A DNA stretch of 52,590 nucleotides from an uncultured Bacteroidales bacterium. Its GTDB lineage: Bacteria; Bacteroidota; Bacteroidia; Bacteroidales; P3. Under the pieces are notes generated by a model. That model was given only the letters and a program-made list of their open reading frames with translations, made no database searches and was not told the origin of the DNA. Numbering within the stretch: the first letter of the stretch is position 1; each line of letters opens with the position of its first letter. The position numbers were made by a program, and so were the translations under genes. The DNA lies in NCBI GenBank assembly GCA_900315935.1, contig ONBB01000013.1:1-52590 (forward strand). The letters are read 5' to 3'. Positions 43,469 through 51,644 of the stretch are shown here, in pieces.

Positions 43469-44659
43469 ATGAAACCTCTACAGCAGAAACTAGCCCAATA
43501 CACTGTGCCCCAGGAGACCAAAGCCCTGGGCATCTACCCCTATTTCACGCCCATCACCTCGGAGCAGGACACCGAAGTCTATGTGCAAGGGCGTGAGGGC
43601 AAGATTCTTATGTTCGGCAGCAACTCCTACCTGGGCCTCACCAACGACCCCCGCCTCAAGGAGGCCGCCAAGCGCGCCATCGACAAGTACGGCACCGGCT
43701 GCGCAGGCTCGCCCTTCCTCAACGGCACACTCGACATACACGTGCAGCTGCAGAACGAGCTGGCCGAGTTCCTCGGCAAGGACGACGTGATGCTCTTCTC
43801 CGCCGGCTTCCTGGCCAACAGCGGCGTGATACCCGACGTGGTGGGCCGCGGCGACTACCTCTTCTATGACGAGCGCGACCACGCCTCCATCATGGAGGGC
43901 AAGCTCATCACCTTCGCCAACACGCAGAAATACAAGCACAACGATATGGCCGACCTGGAGCGCGTGCTGCAGAAGGCCCCGCTCGAGGCATCGAAGCTGG
44001 TGGTTACCGACGGTGTCTTCTCGATGGAGGGCGACGTGGCTCCGGTAGACCGCCTGGTGGAGGTCTGCAACCGCTACAACGCCACCCTGATGGTCGACGA
44101 GGCCCACGGCCTGGGCGTCTTCGGCCGCGAAGGGCGCGGCACCTGCGACCACTTCGGCATGCTGCCGCAGGTGGAACTCGTCATGGGCACCTTCTCCAAG
44201 AGCCTTGCCTCGGTGGGCGGTTTCATCGCCGCCGACAAGGAGACCATCAACTGGATGAAGCACTCGGTGCGCCCTTATATCTTCACCGCCAGCATCACGC
44301 CAGCCAGCACCGCCTCGGTGCTCGAGGCCCTGCGCATCATGCGCAGCGAGCCGGAGCGCAACGCAGCCCTCTGGGACAACCAGCGCTACGCCCTCAAGGC
44401 GTTCAAGGACCTCGGATTCGAGGTGGGCAACACCCAGACCCCCATCATACCCCTCTTCATCCGCGACAACAACAAGACCTTCGCCATCACCCACGAGCTG
44501 CTCGAGGACGGCGTCTTCGTTACGCCCGTCATCGCGCCCGCCGTGCCTAACGACGAGACCCTTATCCGCGTGGCACTCATGGCCACCCACACCCACGGGC
44601 AGATCGACACCGCCGTGGAGAAGATACACCGCGCCTTCAAGAAGTTGCAAGTATTGTAA
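43469..44659 (+). CDS. spt: Serine palmitoyltransferase
   Basis: PLP enzyme of the alpha-oxoamine synthase family that condenses serine with an acyl-CoA to start sphingolipid synthesis, a trait of many Bacteroidales. The 396-residue product MKPLQQKLAQY... is close to the Bacteroides enzyme over its length: MFGSNSYLGLTNDPR, GTGCAGSPFLNGTLDIHVQLQ, DERDHASI, DGVFSMEGD, VDEAHGLGVFG, and the PLP lysine in GTFSKSLASVGG (about 244). The start at 43469 fits that family; an in-frame ATG at 43457 would add four residues. It is followed after 6 bases by an acyltransferase-like gene. Confidence 0.92.
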   Translation: MKPLQQKLAQYTVPQETKALGIYPYFTPITSEQDTEVYVQGREGKILMFGSNSYLGLTNDPRLKEAAKRAIDKYGTGCAGSPFLNGTLDIHVQLQNELAEFLGKDDVMLFSAGFLANSGVIPDVVGRGDYLFYDERDHASIMEGKLITFANTQKYKHNDMADLERVLQKAPLEASKLVVTDGVFSMEGDVAPVDRLVEVCNRYNATLMVDEAHGLGVFGREGRGTCDHFGMLPQVELVMGTFSKSLASVGGFIAADKETINWMKHSVRPYIFTASITPASTASVLEALRIMRSEPERNAALWDNQRYALKAFKDLGFEVGNTQTPIIPLFIRDNNKTFAITHELLEDGVFVTPVIAPAVPNDETLIRVALMATHTHGQIDTAVEKIHRAFKKLQVL

Positions 44660-44665
44660 TCGCCT

Positions 44666-45781
44666 ATGATAGAAATCCGTACCGTCTCCAGCCGCACAGA
44701 CCTCAACCGGTTCATCGCTTTCCCCAACCGCCTCTTCAAGGAGGTGCCCAGCTACATCCCGCCGCTCAACAGCGACGAGCGCAAGTTGCTCGGCGACAAG
44801 AATCCCTCGCTGGTGAATTGCTCGCGCGAACTCTATCTCGCCTGGCGCGACGGCAAGGTGGTGGGCCGCGTGGCAGCCATCATCAACCGCGCCGTCAACG
44901 AGCACTGGAACAAGAAGGCCGTGCGCTTCGGATGGTTCGACTTCATCGAGGACTACGACGTCTTCACCGCCTTGCTCGACAAGGTGGTGGACTACGGCCG
45001 CCGGCACGGCATGACCGAGATTGAGGGTCCCTTCGGATTCACCGACATGGACAAGGAGTGCTGGGTCATCGACAACTTCGACGCCCGCCAGAACTCCACC
45101 ACGCTCTACAACCCCGAGTACTACGTAAGGTTCATCGAGCGTGCGGGTTACGACATCCGTTGCCGCTGGCAGCAGTACAAGATGCCGGCCTCGCAGCCGG
45201 TGCCCGACAAGGTGGCGCGCCTCAACGGCCTCATCATGGAGAAATACCACCTCCGCCTGCTCAAGTTCAAGAGCCGCAAGGAGGTCTACCCTTACGCCTT
45301 CAAGTTCTTCCGCACGCTCAACCAATCGTTCAAGGATCTCTACGATTTCGTGCCCTACAACGAGGCGGAAATCGCAGCCTATATCAAGGAATACTTCCCC
45401 TTCATCAACCTCGACTTCGTCCATTTCATCGTGGACCAGGACGACAACCTCATCGCTTTCGGCCTCTCCATCCCCGACCTGTCGCAAGCCTACAAGAAAG
45501 CCAACGGCCGCCTCTTCCCCTTCGGCTGGTACCACCTGTTGAAGGCGCTGCGCAACTTCGACACCATCGACCTGCTGCTCAACGGCGTGCACCCCGACTG
45601 GCAGAAGCGCGGCGTGCACAGCATCTACTACTCCGAGATGAACCTCAAGGCCATCGAGCACCACGTCCACACCGCCTACACCAACCCCCAGATCATCGGC
45701 AATGAAGCCGAGAAGATATGGGAGCAGCAATACAGCGTAACGCCCCTCATGCAGCGCGCCATTTTCGGCAAGAAAATTTGA
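44666..45781 (+). CDS. GNAT-like protein, candidate N-acyltransferase
   Basis: A 371-residue soluble protein. An N-terminal segment with VGRVAAIINRAVNEHW, FGWFDFIEDYDVF and GPFGFTDMDKECW matches a family of Bacteroidota proteins usually described as GNAT-like or hypothetical, with a second related half (about 190-371). It begins 6 bases after spt, so it is almost certainly in the same operon. That suggests a step in sphingolipid or aminolipid synthesis, such as N-acylation of the long-chain base, but this is inferred from position only. No membrane segment was seen. Confidence 0.7.
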   Translation: MIEIRTVSSRTDLNRFIAFPNRLFKEVPSYIPPLNSDERKLLGDKNPSLVNCSRELYLAWRDGKVVGRVAAIINRAVNEHWNKKAVRFGWFDFIEDYDVFTALLDKVVDYGRRHGMTEIEGPFGFTDMDKECWVIDNFDARQNSTTLYNPEYYVRFIERAGYDIRCRWQQYKMPASQPVPDKVARLNGLIMEKYHLRLLKFKSRKEVYPYAFKFFRTLNQSFKDLYDFVPYNEAEIAAYIKEYFPFINLDFVHFIVDQDDNLIAFGLSIPDLSQAYKKANGRLFPFGWYHLLKALRNFDTIDLLLNGVHPDWQKRGVHSIYYSEMNLKAIEHHVHTAYTNPQIIGNEAEKIWEQQYSVTPLMQRAIFGKKI

Positions 45782-45861
45782 CCTGCGGCGCTTTCCAATG
45801 CCATTTTGCAACAGAGAAGTGCGGCCGCCATATATTAAAGATTGTTAAATATCATCGGAGA

Positions 45862-45892
45862 AAACCCTTGCCCATCCGCAAGGGTTTCCTTG
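45862..45892 (+). terminator. Hairpin after the spt operon
   Basis: AAACCCTTGC (45862-45871) pairs perfectly with GCAAGGGTTT (45878-45887) across a 6-base loop. The run of T is short, so it may stop transcription only partly. Confidence 0.55.
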
Positions 45893-45944
45893 TGGTAAGT
45901 GGCTGTCCTGTGGGTGCCTTCTTGCCGCATTGCAGAAACCGTCG

Positions 45945-45952
45945 TATTTTTG
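45945..45952 (+). promoter_or_regulatory. -7 element of the cupin gene
   Basis: TATTTTTG at 45945-45952 with CTTG 20 bases upstream (45921-45924), 34 bases before the ATG. Confidence 0.5.
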
Positions 45953-45986
45953 CAACCGAATTTAACACCCAAAAACAATTACAGAC

Positions 45987-46439
45987 ATGAGAACAATCGA
46001 AACAATCAAGAGTGGCCGCAACTACAAGGCCGTCAGCGTCGGAAACATCAATCAAATCATCGAGCACGAGCTGCCGATGGGTGCCGCCACTATCAAGGGA
46101 AAGGTCTTTGTGGGTCAGGCCGTGGGCGCCACGGGCTGCGAACTGTCGTTCCAGACCCTCGTTCCAGGTCAGGATAGTGGCTTCCTCCACACCCACAAAA
46201 CCCACGAAGAGCTCTACATCATCCTCCGCGGTGAGGGTACCTACCAGGTTGATGGTGAGCAGTTCCCCGTCAGCGAGGGCGCCATTGTGTGTGTCAGCCC
46301 CGACGGCCGCCGCGCACTGAAGAACACCGGCAGCGAAAACCTTACCATGCTCTGCATCCAATACAAAGCCAACAACTTCACCGAGGCCGACAGCCCCATG
46401 ACCGACGGCAACATCCTCGGCGATGCGCTGACATGGTAA
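45987..46439 (+). CDS. Small cupin-domain protein
   Basis: A 150-residue single-domain cupin. The metal site is in FLHTHKTHEELYIILRGEG (two His, one Glu), and the second cupin motif is SEGAIVCVSPDGRRALKNTG, so the fold is complete. Such small cupins bind or modify sugars, aromatic compounds or reactive carbonyls, and the substrate here is not clear. It has its own -7 box and a terminator (46463-46496), so it is monocistronic. An HxlR-type regulator follows on the same strand. Confidence 0.85.
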   Translation: MRTIETIKSGRNYKAVSVGNINQIIEHELPMGAATIKGKVFVGQAVGATGCELSFQTLVPGQDSGFLHTHKTHEELYIILRGEGTYQVDGEQFPVSEGAIVCVSPDGRRALKNTGSENLTMLCIQYKANNFTEADSPMTDGNILGDALTW

Positions 46440-46462
46440 ACAGGTAAATGGTATATTACACG

Positions 46463-46496
46463 ACAGGCAGGCCGTAAGATTACGCCTGCCTGTTTT
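46463..46496 (+). terminator. Terminator of the cupin gene
   Basis: ACAGGCAGGC (46463-46472) and GCCTGCCTGT (46484-46493) form a perfect 10-bp stem, followed by TTT. It lies directly upstream of the HxlR promoter. Confidence 0.75.
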
Positions 46497-46508
46497 CGAA
46501 AAAAATCG

Positions 46509-46516
46509 TATCTTTG
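46509..46516 (+). promoter_or_regulatory. -7 element of the HxlR-type regulator
   Basis: TATCTTTG at 46509-46516, 27 bases before the ATG at 46544. A -33 box is weak (CCTG at 46485-46488, 20 bases up). Confidence 0.5.
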
Positions 46517-46543
46517 CACCGTCATTTCAATCCTTCAAAAAAT

Positions 46544-46921
46544 ATGATGGCTAAAGATTTCATACAAGACCCCTTCTTCCCGGAGTGTCCCATCCGCAAC
46601 GTGTTGGCACGTATCGGCACCAAGTGGGCGCTGGCAGTGCTCTACACTCTCAACGAAAGCGTGGAGCCATTGCGTTTCCGCGACCTGGAGGCACGCAACC
46701 CTGACTGTTCACAAAAGGTGCTTACCAGCACCCTGCGGGGATTGGAGGCCGACGGACTTATCAGCCGTAAGGTCTACCCAGAGGTACCGCCGCGCGTAGA
46801 GTATGCCCTGACCGACCGCGGACGCAGTTTCATGCCCGTCATGCAGCAGCTCCTTGACTGGGCCTACAATAACCTCCACGACATCGTATCCGACCGAGAG
46901 AAATACTATGGTCAGGGTTGA
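46544..46921 (+). CDS. HxlR-family winged-helix regulator
   Basis: A 125-residue transcription factor of the HxlR/MarR-like group, which sense aldehydes, quinones or redox change through a conserved cysteine. That cysteine is present near the start (FFPECPIRNVLARIGTKWA, about residue 15). The winged helix follows: LRFRDLEARNPDCSQKVLTSTLRGLEADGLISRKVYPEVPPRVEYALTDRG is split across the recognition helix and wing in the usual order. The start at 46544 (MMAKDFIQ) fits the family better than the upstream in-frame ATG at 46514. It may control the cupin gene just upstream. Confidence 0.88.
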   Translation: MMAKDFIQDPFFPECPIRNVLARIGTKWALAVLYTLNESVEPLRFRDLEARNPDCSQKVLTSTLRGLEADGLISRKVYPEVPPRVEYALTDRGRSFMPVMQQLLDWAYNNLHDIVSDREKYYGQG

Positions 46922-47037
46922 TACTGGGTACATATCGGTAATGGTGAGGGTTATGAATCAAAGAATAATGCTATGATAGCATAATTTTTTCGCCCCGCTG
47001 TCAGATTTTGGCCAAAAGGCGGGTATATATATAGTAT

Positions 47038-48003
47038 ATGAATCGCCACGATGCATATCTTGCCCTGCTGGAACGCCATCGCCCCTTGGTGTGGCGCATG
47101 TGCTGGCTGCGTGCGCGCGGCGACTGGGAACGGTGCCGCGACCTGGTGCAGGAGGTGTCGATTGCCCTGTGGCTGCACTTCGACAAACTGCGCCCCGACG
47201 CCACGCCCGGCGAGGAGCGCGCCTGGGTGCGCTGGCTGACCCGTTCCACCCTCGACCACCTCCACCGCAGCCCCTCCCCCACCCTGCTGCCCCTCTCGGC
47301 CGAACTGGCCGCCACCCTCAAGGCCGATACCTCGCACGACGAGGACATCGAGGAGTTGCTCTCCTCGCTCACCCCCGACGACCAGCGCCTGATGCGCCTG
47401 CACCTGGAGGGCTACCACGCCGATGAGATTGCCGAGCACATGGGCCTCAAGCGCGATGCCGTCTACCAGCGCATGCACCGCGCCGTGGGCAAGATGCGGC
47501 GCCTGGCACTGCTGCTGGCGTTGCTCGGCGTAACGGCGATAGTGGCCGTGGCCGTGGTGCCGCAGTGGAGGAAGCAGGTGTTCCACCTCGCGCCCGAGGA
47601 GGTGGTGCCCGAGGAAGAGGCGGCCGCGCCCCGGGAAGCAATCCCCGCCCCACCCGTCATACCGCTGGAAATCCCGCTGGACACCGTGGAGCCGAAGCCC
47701 GCATGGACTCCGCCGGAGCCCCTCCCCTACCTCACCTCCCCTGTCGACACCACGCTCCCCGACCTGCCGGCGCGCAAGCCCGAAGTGGCGGTGGCCTTCG
47801 ACGACGGCAAGCTCACCCTCACCGGCCTGACCGACGGCGAGCTGGTGGTGGTCCGCAACACCAAAGGGGTCCTCGTGGCCCTCAAGCGCTGCCACGGCAC
47901 ACGCTGCACCATCCAGTTCCCCGACGGGTTCGCCTCCTCCTCCGGCAGCACCTATATCCTGCAAATTGGCAATCGTCCCAACAGAATACGTATAGAACTA
48001 TGA
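47038..48003 (+). CDS. ECF-like sigma factor fused to a membrane anchor and extracytoplasmic domain
   Basis: A 321-residue protein. Residues 1-75 look like sigma region 2 (YLALLERHRPLVWRMCW, DLVQEVSIALWLHFD) and 100-155 like region 4 (SLTPDDQRLMRLHLEGYHADEIAEHMGLKRDAVYQRMHRAV, here split by motif). A strong membrane segment follows (about 156-174, LALLLALLGVTAIVAVAVV), then a Pro/Glu-rich linker and a C-terminal beta domain (about 245-321) ending YILQIGNRPNRIRIEL. Sigma factors are normally held by separate anti-sigma proteins; here the anchor is in the same chain. Release by proteolysis is a possible activation route, but is inferred. Its TGA overlaps the next start (ATGA at 48000-48003). 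Confidence 0.75.
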   Translation: MNRHDAYLALLERHRPLVWRMCWLRARGDWERCRDLVQEVSIALWLHFDKLRPDATPGEERAWVRWLTRSTLDHLHRSPSPTLLPLSAELAATLKADTSHDEDIEELLSSLTPDDQRLMRLHLEGYHADEIAEHMGLKRDAVYQRMHRAVGKMRRLALLLALLGVTAIVAVAVVPQWRKQVFHLAPEEVVPEEEAAAPREAIPAPPVIPLEIPLDTVEPKPAWTPPEPLPYLTSPVDTTLPDLPARKPEVAVAFDDGKLTLTGLTDGELVVVRNTKGVLVALKRCHGTRCTIQFPDGFASSSGSTYILQIGNRPNRIRIEL

Positions 48004-48668
48004 AAAAGCACGCATTGTTAGCCCTTGGACTCGCCGCCATGTGCCTCTGCGGACGGCTGGCCGCCCAGACGGTGGAGATGATCTATGTCGAAGGCGAGGT
48101 AGTCAACGTAGTGGAAAACATCCCGTTGCCCTTCTGCGAGGTGCAGATGCTGAAGGGGGCCAAGGCCGTTTCCCATGCCAAGTGCGACGGCGCAGGAAAC
48201 TACGTGATCCCCTCCATGCCCGCAGGCGAGTACGCCCTGCTGATTACCCAGTTCGGCGACACGTTGATGCACGTCAAGGGGGTGCGTCTGGAGCGCGACT
48301 CGCGGATAATCAGCCGTGTGGCCCTGCCCGATGCCTCGAAGGGACAGATGTGGCTGCCCACCGACCTCAAGCAGATAAACCTCGGGGAAATCAAAATCTT
48401 GGCCCCCAGGCACATGCTGGCCAAAATGGGGCTCCTCATCGCCAGCCCCAACGACCCACGCCTGTGGAACTTTAGTGGTAGGATGGACGGCAATGACCGC
48501 AGTGCCGCAGTGGCCGACCCCGGCAGTTGCAACGAGTACCTCAATTCTAATCGAGGTCTCAAGGTTCACCCCAAAAACAGCGTGATGAAGAACGAGCTGA
48601 TTCTCTTCGGCCGTATCCTCGACACCTATATTCCCCCTCCTGCCGACACTGCCGGCAAGAAAGACTAG
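48000..48668 (+). CDS. Secreted CarboxypepD_reg-like protein coupled to the sigma factor
   Basis: A 222-residue exported protein. The leader is MKKHALLALGLAAMCLCGRLAAQ. Residues about 25-115 resemble the carboxypeptidase-regulatory-like beta sandwich: VEGEVVNVVENIPLPFCEV, then GNYVIPSMPAGEYALLI. The rest is not recognised. The ATG overlaps the sigma factor stop (ATGA), so the two are made together; a role as the outer or periplasmic sensor partner of that sigma factor is plausible. It ends TAG at 48666-48668 within a CTAG shared with the convergent dehydrogenase. Confidence 0.75.
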   Translation: MKKHALLALGLAAMCLCGRLAAQTVEMIYVEGEVVNVVENIPLPFCEVQMLKGAKAVSHAKCDGAGNYVIPSMPAGEYALLITQFGDTLMHVKGVRLERDSRIISRVALPDASKGQMWLPTDLKQINLGEIKILAPRHMLAKMGLLIASPNDPRLWNFSGRMDGNDRSAAVADPGSCNEYLNSNRGLKVHPKNSVMKNELILFGRILDTYIPPPADTAGKKD

Positions 48669-49465
48669 CTTTTGTAGTAGCCGCGCAGGATGCTGACCAT
48701 CTGGTTGCCGGAGAGGATGCGCTTGACCACCACCGAGAGGCACTGCTCGAGGTTGGCCACCACATAGCGCAACGAGGGGTTCCGCTTCTCCACTATCATG
48801 GCTATCCAGCGTGCCAGCACCTCGGGCTGCAGGCCGCCGTTCTCCTCCTTCTCGATGATGGCGAGGGAACGCTTGAAGATGGGGCCGTAGTCGGGGTCGC
48901 CCAGCGTGGCCTCGCTGTTGCGGCGACTGCCCGTGAAGCCCGTGGCGAAGTCGCCCGGCTCCACCAGGCTCACCCGTATGCCGAAGCCACGCACCTCGGC
49001 CGCCAGGGCCTCACTGAAACCCTCGATGGCGAATTTAGAGGCGGAGTAGAACCCCTGGTACGGCAGACCCATCACACCGCCTATCGAGCTGAGGTTGATA
49101 ATCTTGCCGCGGCGCGCCTTGCGCATGTGCGGCAGCACCGCCTGGCACATATTGACGCAGCCCATGAAGTTGGTGCCCATCTGGAGGTCGATTTCCTCCT
49201 CGGTGGCCAGCTCCAAGGCGCCGCCGATGCCCATGCCGGCGTTGTTCACCAGCACATCAATGCGCCCCTCCTGCTCAATAATGCGACTGACAACGGATTG
49301 TATCTGGCTGCGGTCGCGCACGTCGCAGGAGAGGTATTTGATAGAGGGGTGTTCCATCGCGCGGCGGCAGAGGCCGTACACCGTTTGCCCTTTGCTGGCC
49401 AGCAGTTCGGCCGCACATTTCCCAAACCCCGACGACGCGCCGGTGATGACTATTACTTGGCTCAT
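48665..49465 (-). CDS. Short-chain dehydrogenase/reductase
   Basis: A 266-residue NAD(P)-dependent oxidoreductase of the classical SDR type. Nucleotide motif TGASSGFGK (about 8-16), NNAGMGIGG (about 74-82), catalytic Ser in INLSSIGG, and YxxxK in YSASKFAIEGFSEAL are all present. The length is slightly above the classical 250. It resembles the group acting on sterol, retinoid or lipid alcohols, but the substrate is not fixed. A full consensus promoter lies 22 bases upstream on the same strand. Confidence 0.93.
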   Translation of the reverse strand: MSQVIVITGASSGFGKCAAELLASKGQTVYGLCRRAMEHPSIKYLSCDVRDRSQIQSVVSRIIEQEGRIDVLVNNAGMGIGGALELATEEEIDLQMGTNFMGCVNMCQAVLPHMRKARRGKIINLSSIGGVMGLPYQGFYSASKFAIEGFSEALAAEVRGFGIRVSLVEPGDFATGFTGSRRNSEATLGDPDYGPIFKRSLAIIEKEENGGLQPEVLARWIAMIVEKRNPSLRYVVANLEQCLSVVVKRILSGNQMVSILRGYYKS

Positions 49466-49487
49466 ATTCTATGCTTCAAATTTTTTG

Positions 49488-49519
49488 CAAAGATACCAAA
49501 CTTCCCCCACCCAGCCAAA
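49488..49519 (-). promoter_or_regulatory. SDR gene promoter
   Basis: Minus strand TTTG (49519-49516), 20 bases, TATCTTTG (49495-49488), an exact consensus. Confidence 0.75.
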
Positions 49520-49525
49520 ATATTT

Positions 49526-49556
49526 TTTGCCAGTTTGAAAAAAGTTCGTATCTTTG
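49526..49556 (+). promoter_or_regulatory. Consensus promoter facing a 300-bp gene-free stretch
   Basis: TTTG at 49526-49529, 19 bases, TATCTTTG at 49549-49556. The first convincing gene downstream is the lipoprotein at 49861, about 300 bases away. The leader may be long, or the original gene next to the promoter was lost. Confidence 0.6.
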
Positions 49557-49860
49557 CACTCGCAAACCGACAGTACGGCTTGCCGAAAGAAAGCGCATTT
49601 TCGCTTATCCTCTGATTGAGAAACTGGACACTTCTTGATGTTGTAAAAGGATAATGGGAAGATGAGTGCTCCTGATGGATATTATCCCATGGAGCGATTC
49701 ATTCCACCTTTATTATTTACAACTGGGAGTCCAGCCCATCAATCACTGATAAGGGCAAGATGGATGGCTCCACTTTCTTCGTTGTATCAATTTGTTTTCC
49801 CCGAGCCAGGAAGAGACTTAACAGCGACGTGCCGATGCTATATAACTGGCAACCATCAAT

Positions 49861-50484
49861 ATGCGCAAAGCAGCATTCCTATTGGCCGCGACCCTGCTCT
49901 TCGCTGCCTGTGGAAAAGAAGCAGATGGGAAGGATGGCAGTGATGAGGGCGGCGGCACCACCGCGTCCCTCTTCTCCGAAGTTTTCCCCTACACCAAGGA
50001 TGGGCAGACGCTCTACTACCGCATCATCGGCGACCACGCCGAAGTTACCCACCCCGTCCCCTCATGGGAAGGCTATCTCCAACCCGACAGTAACATCACG
50101 ATTCCCAAAACCGTCATCTATAAAGGCAAATCCTATGTTGTAACATCTATTGGCGACAGCGCGTTCTACGATTGCAACATGCAGGCTGGATATAATTATA
50201 TAAATGTAACCATTCCTCCTACAGTAAGTAACTTGGGAGATTATTCGTTGTGGTTTAGTGAAGATGTATGCAAGATAAAGTGCTTGCCGCTGACACCCCC
50301 TGTGATAGGGAGGAACCCTTTCATCTATGGCACGCCTGGGCACTGTGAAATAATAAATGGAGAACAAATATCCACGGATGCCAAGTTGGCAGAGGTGTAT
50401 GTGACGTGTGAGTCGTTGGAACTCTACAAATCAGCTAGCGGCTGGTCAGATATAGACATAATTATTAAATGCATAGAGGACTAA
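49861..50484 (+). CDS. BspA-like leucine-rich-repeat lipoprotein
   Basis: A 207-residue lipoprotein. The leader ends in a lipobox (LLFAAC), followed by KEADGKDGSDEGGG, a typical acidic-glycine linker. The body has BspA/LRR_5-type repeats: YVVTSIGDSAFYDCN, VTIPPTVSNLGDYSLWF and PPVIGRNPF, ending in VYVTCESLELYKSASGW, as in surface LRR proteins of Bacteroidales. It would be lipid-anchored, probably at the cell surface, and may bind host or other ligands. It is followed after 46 bases by another lipoprotein. Confidence 0.85.
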   Translation: MRKAAFLLAATLLFAACGKEADGKDGSDEGGGTTASLFSEVFPYTKDGQTLYYRIIGDHAEVTHPVPSWEGYLQPDSNITIPKTVIYKGKSYVVTSIGDSAFYDCNMQAGYNYINVTIPPTVSNLGDYSLWFSEDVCKIKCLPLTPPVIGRNPFIYGTPGHCEIINGEQISTDAKLAEVYVTCESLELYKSASGWSDIDIIIKCIED

Positions 50485-50530
50485 GCCATGACATTATTAT
50501 AGAATACCAAATAGTTAAAACAATTCACTA

Positions 50531-51016
50531 ATGAAAACAAAAACATTTATTCTGGCCATGATGGCCGTTACTAGTGTGATTTTCTTCTCCTGCGGAAAAG
50601 AGGAGGAGGATGCACAGTTGACCCCACGTACTTTATTTTATGTTCAATGGGAAGGAACAGCAATGGATGGGAATTTCCACGATACCTTGCCTTATCCAAA
50701 TATTCGATATAGGATAAATGTCATCGGTAAAGAACTGAAGACAGGCGAGCCATTGCAAGTGGAGTGCAAGATGGAGGGGTATGAGTCTGACGGTAGCCCT
50801 TGGGATGAGGTTTTCCTCTATTTTGACGGAAAACTCATCACCTCGCAGCACATCCCGTTCGAGAAAGTAACGTTTGACCTCGGCACCTATGATTACGAGA
50901 GGGATTGGACGGTGCGGCTGGATACCTACACCTATGGCCGCACCGATGTATATCATTCCAAGTTCATGTGGAATGAATCTTCAAGAAACAGGGTGTCTGG
51001 CAATGACGATTTCTAG
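50531..51016 (+). CDS. Lipoprotein, unknown, possibly frameshifted near its end
   Basis: A 161-residue lipoprotein. The leader MKTKTFILAMMAVTSVIFFS ends in a lipobox Cys followed by GKEEED, similar to the neighbour's GKEAD start. No domain was recognised. The present frame ends at 51016 (GNDDF), but a neighbouring frame continues smoothly from about 51003 through SSGSNPGSATFALMATIGFK to a TAA at about 51077, just before a strong terminator. This suggests a one-base frameshift near the end, natural or from sequencing. The reading up to about residue 150 is secure. Confidence 0.7.
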   Translation: MKTKTFILAMMAVTSVIFFSCGKEEEDAQLTPRTLFYVQWEGTAMDGNFHDTLPYPNIRYRINVIGKELKTGEPLQVECKMEGYESDGSPWDEVFLYFDGKLITSQHIPFEKVTFDLGTYDYERDWTVRLDTYTYGRTDVYHSKFMWNESSRNRVSGNDDF

Positions 51017-51099
51017 TGGCTCCAACCCCGGCAGCGCCACCTTTGCCCTTATGGCCACCATCGGATTCAAGAGGTAACCCCCACCGATTGGCACCTTCT

Positions 51100-51129
51100 G
51101 CCCCCTTGCCGAAGCAGGGGGGCTTTTTT
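51100..51129 (+). terminator. Intrinsic terminator after the lipoprotein pair
   Basis: GCCCCCTTGC (51100-51109) and GCAGGGGGGC (51114-51123) form a 10-bp stem with one G-U pair and the tetraloop CGAA, followed by TTTTTT. Confidence 0.88.
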
Positions 51130-51149
51130 GTTTTCCCCTCCCCATGTGC

Positions 51150-51220
51150 TAGAGGGTATTAAGTAGAGAAGAAGAGGGGAAGAAGAGGATACTTCTTATC
51201 CACTTATTATCAGCCAGTTG
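51150..51220 (+). repeat. Dispersed intergenic repeat, diverged copy 4
   Basis: CTAGAGGGTATTAAGTAGAG, a purine-rich run, then TTATCAGCCAGTTGG. The order of parts resembles copies near 289, 7828 and 24670, but the CAAAACCTATAGC core is not kept. Confidence 0.3.
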
Positions 51221-51329
51221 GAAATAGGCAAAAAACGGCCGTTTTTCGATTTTTGAGCGGAAAAATTTCATGTTTTTGGAGCACAATAAAGGGGGCGTTT
51301 CGGCGTTATCTTGGTAAAAATTTCATCCT

Positions 51330-51641
51330 ATGGCAAACCAGAAAGAACAGAACCTGAAACTGAACATCGCCCCCGAGGTGGCCCGCGGCACCTACTCCAA
51401 CCTGGCCGTCATCAGCCACTCGCCCTCCGAAATCACCCTCGACTTCGCCCAGATGCTGCCCGGCACCGACGGCGCCATGGTGCGCCAGCGCGTCATCATG
51501 CACCCGCTGCACGCCAAGCGCCTCCTGGCCGCCCTGAACGACAACCTGAAAAAGTACGAGCAGCAGTTCGGCACCATCGAGGAACCCCGCATGATGCCTC
51601 AGGGCGACACCGTCCCCTACGACATCATCGGCAAGGCGTAA
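51330..51641 (+). CDS. DUF3467 protein
   Basis: A 103-residue protein of the DUF3467 family: LKLNIAPEVARGTYSNLAVISHSPSEITLDFAQMLPG, then VRQRVIMHPLHAKRLLAALNDNLKKYEQQFG, in the family order and length. The function is unknown; the family is small, cytosolic and common in Bacteroidota. It is followed within 3 bases by the phosphopantetheinyl transferase start, so the two share an operon. Confidence 0.88.
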   Translation: MANQKEQNLKLNIAPEVARGTYSNLAVISHSPSEITLDFAQMLPGTDGAMVRQRVIMHPLHAKRLLAALNDNLKKYEQQFGTIEEPRMMPQGDTVPYDIIGKA

Positions 51642-51644
51642 GGA

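Larger units (their letters stand above)
49466..49860. other. Intergenic region with back-to-back promoters and a possible IS scar
   Basis: Between the SDR and the first lipoprotein are two consensus promoters pointing apart (49488-49519 minus, 49526-49556 plus). The palindromic GCGCATTTTCGC lies near 49600, and AAACTGGACACTT (about 49611-49623) is the inverse of AAGTGTCCAGTTT near 24255. Open frames here show no family features. Confidence 0.5.
51017..51329. other. Intergenic region before DUF3467
   Basis: Contains the possible continuation of the lipoprotein frame (to about 51077), a strong terminator (51100-51129), a diverged dispersed repeat (about 51150-51220) and a weak -7 box TATCTTGG (51307-51314) 16 bases before the DUF3467 start. 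The self-complementary AACGGCCGTT lies at about 51235-51244. Confidence 0.5.

Noticed and set aside
49662-49943. 93-codon plus-strand frame
   Set aside because: Overlaps the clear lipoprotein start at 49861 in another frame and shows no protein-like features.
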